In this document: piece after piece, positions 58,736 through 64,000 of the stretch
How positions within the stretch are numbered: the stretch's first letter is position 1
How the letters are laid out: each line of letters starts with the position of its first letter
Assembly (NCBI RefSeq): GCF_008843145.1
Contig: NZ_CP030265.1
Location: forward strand, 525,001 to 589,000
Source of the DNA: Skermanella pratensis
Lineage (GTDB): Bacteria > Pseudomonadota > Alphaproteobacteria > Azospirillales > Azospirillaceae
DNA length: 64,000 nucleotides
Direction of reading: 5' to 3'
Program-made: the position numbers and the translations under genes
Notes under the pieces: model-generated
The model's database searches: none
What the model was told of the DNA's origin: nothing
Seen by the model: only the letters and a program-made list of their open reading frames with translations

Positions 58736-60667
58736 TCAGTCGGAGCCCAGTTCCCGGCGCCGGGACTCCGCCGCGGCATCCTCGGGCCGGTAATCCGGGA
58801 CCAGGGTGCGCAGGGTGGTCAGGGTCCTGGTCCCGTCGGTCGCCCGCGCGGCAAGCTCCAGCTCGTTCAGCAGCCGGTTGATCACCGCGTGTTCGATCAC
58901 GCGGGGCGACGCCTGGAACACTCCGTCGGCGCTGGTGCGCGTCGGCGTCTCGCCCTCGGACAGCAGTTCCTCGAACAGCTTCTCGCCCGGCCGCAGCCCG
59001 GTGAATTCGATCCTGATGTCCTTGTCCGGGCGAAGCCCGACCAGCCGGATCATGTTGCGGGCCAGATCGACGATCTTCACCGGCTCGCCCATGTCGAGCA
59101 CGAAGATCCGCCCGCGGCCCTGGGGATGGGCCGAGCCGTAGGCCGATGCCTGGAGCACCAGCTCGACCGCCTCGCGCACGGTCATGAAGTATCGCCGCAT
59201 CTCCGGATGGGTGACGGTCAGCGGGCCGCCCGCCGCGAGCTGGCGCTGGAACAGCGGGACCACGGAGCCGCTGGAGCCCAGCACGTTGCCGAACCGGACG
59301 GTCATGAAGCGGGTGCCGGGCCCGTCCGACCCCGGCAGCAGGTCGAGCGCCTGGCAATAGGACTCGGCGGCGCGTTTGGTGGCGCCCATCACGCTGCTCG
59401 GGTTGATCGCCTTGTCGGTGGAGATCAGGACCATGGCCCGGGTGCCGACGGTCCGCGCCGCGTCGGCGACGTTGCGCGTTCCGATCGCGTTGGTCAGCAC
59501 GCCCTCCTCCGGGTTGGCCTCGACCAGGGGCACGTGCTTCAGGGCCGCGGCGTGGAACACCAGGTCGGGCCGGGTATCCTGGAACAGCCGGAGCACGCGG
59601 GCGCGGTCGCGCACGTCGGTGATCACGCTGCGGCAGGCCAGCCCGCCGTACCGCCCGCGGATCTCTCCGTCGATCGTGTAGAGGTTGAATTCGCCGGCAT
59701 CGACCATGGTCAGCTCGGCCGGGCCCAGTGCCGCGATCTGGCGCGTCAGCTCGCTGCCGATCGTGCCGCCGGCGCCGGTGACCAGCACCCGCCGTCCGGC
59801 GATCAGGCCCTCGATGGCGCTGCGGTCCAGCACCGTCTGGGGCCGCCCCAGCAGGTCCTCCACCGCGATCGGCCGAAGCTCGATCTTGCCTTCGCCCAGG
59901 GCGTCCTTGAACTCGGTCAGGCTCGGCAGCCGGCTGAGCGACAGGCCCAGCGGTTCGGCGAGGTCGAGCAGCCGGCGGATCAGGTCGGCGTCATGGTCCG
60001 TTTCCGGCTTGGTGACGATCAGCCTCTGCGGCTTCACGCCGCGCCGGTGCAGGGAATCGACCACCGTCGGCAGGTCGCCCACGCCGCCCAGCACTGGCAC
60101 GCCGCGGATTTCCCGGCCGATCCGGCCGCCCTTATCGTCCACCACGCCGACCACGCGGTACGCCGACTGGGGTGTTTGGGAGAGCGCGCGGATCAGCTGG
60201 TCCGCGCCGTCCTCGGCGCCGACCAGCAGCACCTGCACCCGGTGCTCGCCGCCGGAGAAGTCGGACAGGGCCAGCCGCCGGTCCTTGAACAGGCGGTAGC
60301 CGAAGCGCGGCGCGCCGAGCAGGAACAGGAGCACGAACCACTGGATCACCGGGATCGAGCGCGGGATCGTGTCCAGCCGGGTCAGCAGGAACAGCAGAAG
60401 GACGGACACGACCGAAACGACGGTGGCTGCCTTGGTCACCAGGATCAGGTCCGGTGCCGACGCGTAGCGCCATATCCCGCGGTACAATCCCAGCAGGCGG
60501 TAGGTGATGGCCGCCGTCACCACCACCACCACGAGGCCCTCCAGCAGGCCTTCGAAATGGAACCCGAACAGCTCGTCGCCCACGCGCAGGTAGAACGCCG
60601 CGACGAAAGCCATGGCCGTCATCAGGAGGTCGTGCAGGTAAGCGAGGCCGGCTCGATCGAGTTTCAT
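58736..60667 (-). CDS. Membrane nucleotide-sugar 4,6-dehydratase, CapD/FlaA1/PglF type
   Basis: A 643-residue enzyme: four N-terminal membrane helices, a CoA-binding-like Rossmann domain (VQVLLVGAEDGADQLIRAL), then the SDR domain with VLVTGAGGTIGSELTRQIA, HAAALKHVPLVEANPEEGVL and VLISTDKAINPSSVMGATKR. In the last block Met replaces the usual catalytic Tyr, as is normal for this dehydratase group acting on UDP-GlcNAc. The ATG at 60667 follows the previous stop by four bases; the frame is open 13 codons upstream. Confidence 0.9.
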   Translation of the reverse strand: MKLDRAGLAYLHDLLMTAMAFVAAFYLRVGDELFGFHFEGLLEGLVVVVVTAAITYRLLGLYRGIWRYASAPDLILVTKAATVVSVVSVLLLFLLTRLDTIPRSIPVIQWFVLLFLLGAPRFGYRLFKDRRLALSDFSGGEHRVQVLLVGAEDGADQLIRALSQTPQSAYRVVGVVDDKGGRIGREIRGVPVLGGVGDLPTVVDSLHRRGVKPQRLIVTKPETDHDADLIRRLLDLAEPLGLSLSRLPSLTEFKDALGEGKIELRPIAVEDLLGRPQTVLDRSAIEGLIAGRRVLVTGAGGTIGSELTRQIAALGPAELTMVDAGEFNLYTIDGEIRGRYGGLACRSVITDVRDRARVLRLFQDTRPDLVFHAAALKHVPLVEANPEEGVLTNAIGTRNVADAARTVGTRAMVLISTDKAINPSSVMGATKRAAESYCQALDLLPGSDGPGTRFMTVRFGNVLGSSGSVVPLFQRQLAAGGPLTVTHPEMRRYFMTVREAVELVLQASAYGSAHPQGRGRIFVLDMGEPVKIVDLARNMIRLVGLRPDKDIRIEFTGLRPGEKLFEELLSEGETPTRTSADGVFQASPRVIEHAVINRLLNELELAARATDGTRTLTTLRTLVPDYRPEDAAAESRRRELGSD

Positions 60668-60671
60668 CAGG

Positions 60672-61646
60672 TCAACGCGCGCTGCTCTTTGGACCGGCCG
60701 AAGCATTGAACCATTCCGCGGTGACGCGCAAGGCGTCTTCCTGCGACCAAAACGGTTGCCAGCCCAGGGTTCCGCGAATGGCCCGGTCGTCCAGTTCGAG
60801 GGATGCCGCCAGCCGGTCGAAGGCGTCGCCGCGTCCGATCAGGTTGAGCGCGGTTCGCAGCAGGGACGGCGGGACGTCGAACAGGCGCGCCGGCCGCCCC
60901 AGGGCGCGGGCGATGGCGCGGATCAGGTCGGGCGTCGACAGCACCGTGCCGTCGTGGACCAGGAAGCGGTGGCCGGGAGCGCCCCGGTGCTCCGCGCAGA
61001 GCGCGATGGCGCCGGCCAGGTTGTCGACGAAGATCAGGCTGCGCCGGTTGCGGATCGCGCCGAGCGGCAGCGGCGGAGCACGGCGGCAAAGCGTCAGCAG
61101 CCGCCGGAAATTGGCCCCGACGCCGGGGCCGTAGACCAGCGGGGGCCTGATCACGACCTGCTCCAGCCCGGTGCGCGCGGAGACCGTCTCCAGCGCCTGT
61201 TCCGCTTCCAGCTTGGAGATGCCGTAGGGGGAGGCCGGCCGGGGCGGGGTCGTGTCCGTCACAAGCTCCTCGGCGCCGTTCTCGGTCACCGCCTTGATCG
61301 TGCTGACCAGCACCATGCGGCGTGCCCCGGCTGCCGCCGCGGCTTCCGCCAGCCGGCGCGTGCCCTCGGCGTTGACCCGCCGGTGCAGGGCGAGTGCGGC
61401 GGCGGGATCGCCCTCCTCCTCCGCCTGGTGGACCCGGGCCGCGAGATGGACGACCGCGTCGATCCCGGCGAGGGCGCCGGTCCAGTCGGTCTCCGGGCCG
61501 ATGTCGCCCACCGCAACCGTGTCGGGAGCGGGGTGGGCGCCGGGACGGCGGACAGCGGCGCGGACATGATGGCCCCGGCCGGCCAGGATCGGAATCAGCG
61601 AGGATGCGACGAAGCCGGTCGCTCCGGTCACCAGGATGCGCATCAT
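60672..61646 (-). CDS. NAD-dependent nucleotide-sugar epimerase/reductase (SDR)
   Basis: A 324-residue extended SDR enzyme. The NAD motif is ILVTGATGFVASSLIPILAG, with the YxxxK pair in SPYGISKLEAEQAL and the active-site Ser in LVSTIKAVTENG; IRPPLVYGPGVGANFRRLL is typical of WbpV/WbiG-like 4-epimerases or reductases, which act beside WecA-like transferases on UDP-GlcNAc-derived sugars. The start overlaps the WecA-like stop by four bases (ATGA); a second ATG follows at once. Confidence 0.85.
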   Translation of the reverse strand: MMRILVTGATGFVASSLIPILAGRGHHVRAAVRRPGAHPAPDTVAVGDIGPETDWTGALAGIDAVVHLAARVHQAEEEGDPAAALALHRRVNAEGTRRLAEAAAAAGARRMVLVSTIKAVTENGAEELVTDTTPPRPASPYGISKLEAEQALETVSARTGLEQVVIRPPLVYGPGVGANFRRLLTLCRRAPPLPLGAIRNRRSLIFVDNLAGAIALCAEHRGAPGHRFLVHDGTVLSTPDLIRAIARALGRPARLFDVPPSLLRTALNLIGRGDAFDRLAASLELDDRAIRGTLGWQPFWSQEDALRVTAEWFNASAGPKSSAR

Positions 61647-62647
61647 GCCCTCCCGGCCGTACGGGGCAGCAGGGCGAACAGGGCCAGCACGATCAGGGCG
61701 CCGGGCACCAGCGCCACCCAGCCCACGGTCACCGACGCGGCGGCCAGGGCGACCAGGCCGGCATTGGCCGCGAGAACCCACAGCACGACGCCGGAGTGGC
61801 TGCGGCCGGCCTGGACCGCGCGCTGGTAGATGTGCTCCCGGTGGGGCTGCCAGATCCTCTTGCCCGCCGCCAGGCGGCGCAGCAGCGTGAAGGTGGCGTC
61901 CGCCAGGAAATAGAGCGGGACCAGCAGGGCGGCGGCCCATTCGCCCGCCCCGGCGGCGCCGAGCAGGAGCCAGCCCAGCAGGTAGCCCAGCGGAACGCTC
62001 CCCACGTCGCCCATGAAGACCCGGGCGGGATGCCAGTTCCAGCCGAGGAAACCCAGCGCCGCCCCGACCGTCGAAAGCGCCAGCCAGAGCGGCACGACCC
62101 CCAGCCCCGCCGTCACCGAGACCAGCGCCAGCCCAGCGCCGATCGAGGCGGCCTCGCCGCCCGCCAGCCCGTCGATCCCGTCCATGAAGTTGAACAGGTT
62201 GACGAACCAGAGCCAGCAGAAGCCCGCCGCCAGCCGGTCCGCCCACAGGGGCAGCCAGCCCTGGAAGACCAGGTCGTGGCCGGGCAGCGCCGTCAGCCCG
62301 ACGGCCACCGCCGCGATCTGCGCGGCCAGCCGGAACAGGGCGGGACGGCTGCGCCGGTCGTCCATCCAGGAGACGGCGATCAGCCCGGCGGCACCGGCCA
62401 GCACCGGTCCTATGCGGTCGAAGGAACCGACTATCCAGCCGATCAGCGCGAAGGCGGGCAGCAGGGTCGCCATGATGCCCCAGCCGCCGCCGCGCGGCGT
62501 CGGCACGGTGTGGCTGCTGCGCTCGTTGGGGAGATCGAGGATCGCGTTCCGGCGCAGGTACTGCACCATCATGCCGGTCGCCATGTAGGACAGGGCGGCG
62601 GTGCCGGCGAGCAGGGCGGTTTCGAACAGGCCAATGGCATCGGTCAT
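61643..62647 (-). CDS. WecA/WbpL-type undecaprenyl-phosphate sugar-1-phosphate transferase
   Basis: A 334-residue polyprenyl-phosphate transferase with about ten to eleven membrane segments, which starts O-antigen units on undecaprenyl phosphate. Catalytic motifs are VSWMDDRRSRP (Asp pair), LFNFMDGIDGLAGGEA, RVFMGDVGSVPLGYLLGW and the cytoplasmic His motif PHREHIYQRAVQAG. It is translationally coupled to the epimerase downstream. The partner sugar is most likely a 6-deoxy-HexNAc. Confidence 0.9.
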   Translation of the reverse strand: MTDAIGLFETALLAGTAALSYMATGMMVQYLRRNAILDLPNERSSHTVPTPRGGGWGIMATLLPAFALIGWIVGSFDRIGPVLAGAAGLIAVSWMDDRRSRPALFRLAAQIAAVAVGLTALPGHDLVFQGWLPLWADRLAAGFCWLWFVNLFNFMDGIDGLAGGEAASIGAGLALVSVTAGLGVVPLWLALSTVGAALGFLGWNWHPARVFMGDVGSVPLGYLLGWLLLGAAGAGEWAAALLVPLYFLADATFTLLRRLAAGKRIWQPHREHIYQRAVQAGRSHSGVVLWVLAANAGLVALAAASVTVGWVALVPGALIVLALFALLPRTAGRA

Positions 62648-62687
62648 CGAGAAATCCGGGCGGGACGCCCCAGCGTGTGAAAGGCGA

Positions 62688-63680
62688 TCATGCGATGCCG
62701 TGATAGTCCTTGTACCACGCCACGAACCGGGGAATACCCACTTCGATCGGAATAGTGGGCTCGAAGCCGAGATCGCGCCGGGTCGCGTCGATGTCGGCGT
62801 AGGTCGCGGGCACGTCGCCGGTCTGCATCGGCTCCAGGTTCTTGAGAGCGGTGCGGCCCAGCGCCTGTTCGATCACCTCGATGAAGCGGAGCAGACTCTC
62901 CGACCGGTGATTGCCCAGGTTGTAGAGCATGGAGCGTACGCCGCGCTCGTCGGGAGCGGGCGGATGCCCCAGCGCGGCGACGATGCCCGCCACTATGTCG
63001 TCGACATAGGTGAAGTCGCGCTCCATGCGGCCTTCGTTGAACACCCGAATCGGCCTGCCGGCCATGATCGCGTCGCAGAACAGGTAGGCCGCCATGTCCG
63101 GCCGGCCCCAGGGGCCGTAGACCGTGAAGAACCGGAGCCCGGTCGCCGGCAGCTTGTGGATGTGGCTGAAGCTGTAGGCGATCAGCTCGCCCGCGCGCTT
63201 GGTCGCGGCGTACAGCGATACCGGATGGTCCACCGGATCGTCGATCGAGAAGGGCAGCTTGGTATTGGCGCCGTAGACCGAGGAGGAGCTGGCGTAGACG
63301 AAGTGTTCAAGGGAATCCAGGTTCCGGGCCGCCTCCAGCATGACCACCTGGCCGACCACGTTGGCGTCCGCATAGGCGTACGGGTTCTCCAGCGAGTAAC
63401 GTACGCCCGCCTGCGCCGCGAGGTGGACGATGCCGGCGACCGGTCCGGACGACCCCGCCCGCTTCAGCGCCGCGCCGACCGCCTCCCGGTCGGACACGTC
63501 GGCCTGGATGAAGGTGAAGCCGGTCCGGCGGGCCAGCCGCTCGAGCCGCGCGCGCTTGAGGTCCACGCTGTAGTAGTCGTTCATGTTGTCGATGCCGACC
63601 ACCTGGTCGCCGCGGGCCAGCAAAGCCTCGGCGACATGTGAGCCGATGAAGCCGGCGACACCGGTGAGAAAGATCGTCAT
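62688..63680 (-). CDS. UDP-glucuronate 4-epimerase-like SDR protein
   Basis: A 330-residue extended SDR epimerase. IFLTGVAGFIGSHVAEALLA binds NAD, VVGIDNMNDYYSVDLKRARL is characteristic of the UDP-glucuronate 4-epimerase group (LspL/WbnF-like), and the catalytic set is in VYASSSSVYGANTKLPF and VSLYAATKRAGELIAYS. It would provide UDP-galacturonate for surface polysaccharide. It precedes the WecA-like gene by 40 bases on the same strand. Confidence 0.88.
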   Translation of the reverse strand: MTIFLTGVAGFIGSHVAEALLARGDQVVGIDNMNDYYSVDLKRARLERLARRTGFTFIQADVSDREAVGAALKRAGSSGPVAGIVHLAAQAGVRYSLENPYAYADANVVGQVVMLEAARNLDSLEHFVYASSSSVYGANTKLPFSIDDPVDHPVSLYAATKRAGELIAYSFSHIHKLPATGLRFFTVYGPWGRPDMAAYLFCDAIMAGRPIRVFNEGRMERDFTYVDDIVAGIVAALGHPPAPDERGVRSMLYNLGNHRSESLLRFIEVIEQALGRTALKNLEPMQTGDVPATYADIDATRRDLGFEPTIPIEVGIPRFVAWYKDYHGIA

Positions 63681-63803
63681 CCAGGACCTCGGTCGAGTTC
63701 AGTACGGCCGCTTTATGACCCAGCCCACCCGGTAGTGCCAGCGCAACTCGGTCATAGCCCTTCCGAATCGGGACCGTGCGGGTCGAGCTTCCTCCGAATC
63801 GGC

Positions 63804-64000
63804 TCAGCCGCGCGTTCCGGCGTCGCGCGGCGCGAGTGCGGGCAGCAGGCGGCGCGGCAGGAGCGGCGGCGGGATGCCGACCCGCTGCCAGGCCATGACC
63901 GCCATGGCGATCTGGCTGCCGAGCAGCGACAGGGTGGTCATGGCGGCGGCGCCCTCGATCCCGAAGGCCGGGATCATGACCAGGTTCAGGGCGACGTTGG
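63804..64000 (-). CDS. Polysaccharide flippase (Wzx/MATE-like), C-terminal part
   Basis: The gene continues past the right edge, so only the last 65 codons are visible. They read NVALNLVMIPAFGIEGAAAM and then TTLSLLGSQIAMAVMAW, a hydrophobic C-terminus typical of MVF/Wzx flippases (NLxLIPxxGIxGAA), followed by an Arg/Pro-rich tail. It fits a membrane step of the same polysaccharide operon. The gap 63681-63803 to the epimerase gene holds nothing recognised. Confidence 0.65.
   Translation of the reverse strand, partial: NVALNLVMIPAFGIEGAAAMTTLSLLGSQIAMAVMAWQRVGIPPPLLPRRLLPALAPRDAGTRG

Overview
The window is uniformly GC-rich DNA from an alphaproteobacterium. The gene set (RegB/RegA redox pair, DUF1127, DUF1289, bacteriophytochrome with a HisKA_2-type kinase, liv-type ABC operon fused to acyl-CoA ligases, UUUCCUCCCU-type small RNA) points to Rhodospirillales/Azospirillaceae, something like Skermanella or Azospirillum. 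That placement is inference. The layout is chromosomal housekeeping interrupted by small accessory insertions; no complete prophage, CRISPR array, rRNA or tRNA was seen.

Layout. 0.3-2.5 kb: HD phosphohydrolase, a small unknown gene and mtnA. 2.5-5.4 kb: bacteriophytochrome and a response regulator that carries a one-base frameshift. 5.4-15.3 kb: a minus-strand uptake and activation cluster (livG, acyl-CoA ligase, livH, livM, substrate-binding protein, livF, then a PaaK-like CoA ligase), with three unknown small genes between livF and the PaaK-like ligase. 15.6-26.5 kb: acnB and acnA, separated by an intact IS1380-family element and a two-gene ietA/ietS-like module (AAA ATPase plus subtilisin-like protease), a family known from plasmid stabilisation and phage defence. 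26.6-31.2 kb: unknown gene, class A beta-lactamase, a twice-frameshifted unknown gene, a 103-base inverted repeat and an IS110-family recombinase with structured flanking DNA. 31.2-39.9 kb: terminase-small-subunit-like protein, two Bcr/CflA transporters around a YgjP-type metallopeptidase, an ankyrin protein, and cobalamin late-pathway genes cobD, cobC, cobS and cobT. 39.9-49.2 kb: LysR regulator, DUF1127 protein, ABC-2 exporter, RegB/RegA, stress-type small proteins, an FAD oxidoreductase and a large PAS histidine kinase. 49.2-53.5 kb: a candidate MmgR-like sRNA, pmbA, an IS3 remnant and the oxyR / ahpC-ahpD peroxide module. 53.6-64 kb: LysE exporter, lptD, then a convergent O-antigen/polysaccharide operon (flippase, epimerases, WecA-like transferase, CapD/FlaA1-like dehydratase, O-antigen ligase) that ends in lptE.

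Functional links. The liv genes plus two CoA ligases suggest import of a carboxylic acid followed by CoA activation. lptD and lptE meet tail to tail at the end of the O-antigen operon, joining O-antigen synthesis to LPS export. oxyR is divergent from ahpC/ahpD, the usual peroxide switch. The strongest unlabelled signals are a 48-bp dispersed double-hairpin repeat (two copies 30 kb apart, inverted, with compensatory changes), the candidate sRNA at 49.2 kb, and the flanking DNA of the IS110 recombinase as a candidate bridge-RNA locus. Three apparent single-base deletions, all in G/C runs, may be sequencing errors rather than true pseudogenes.
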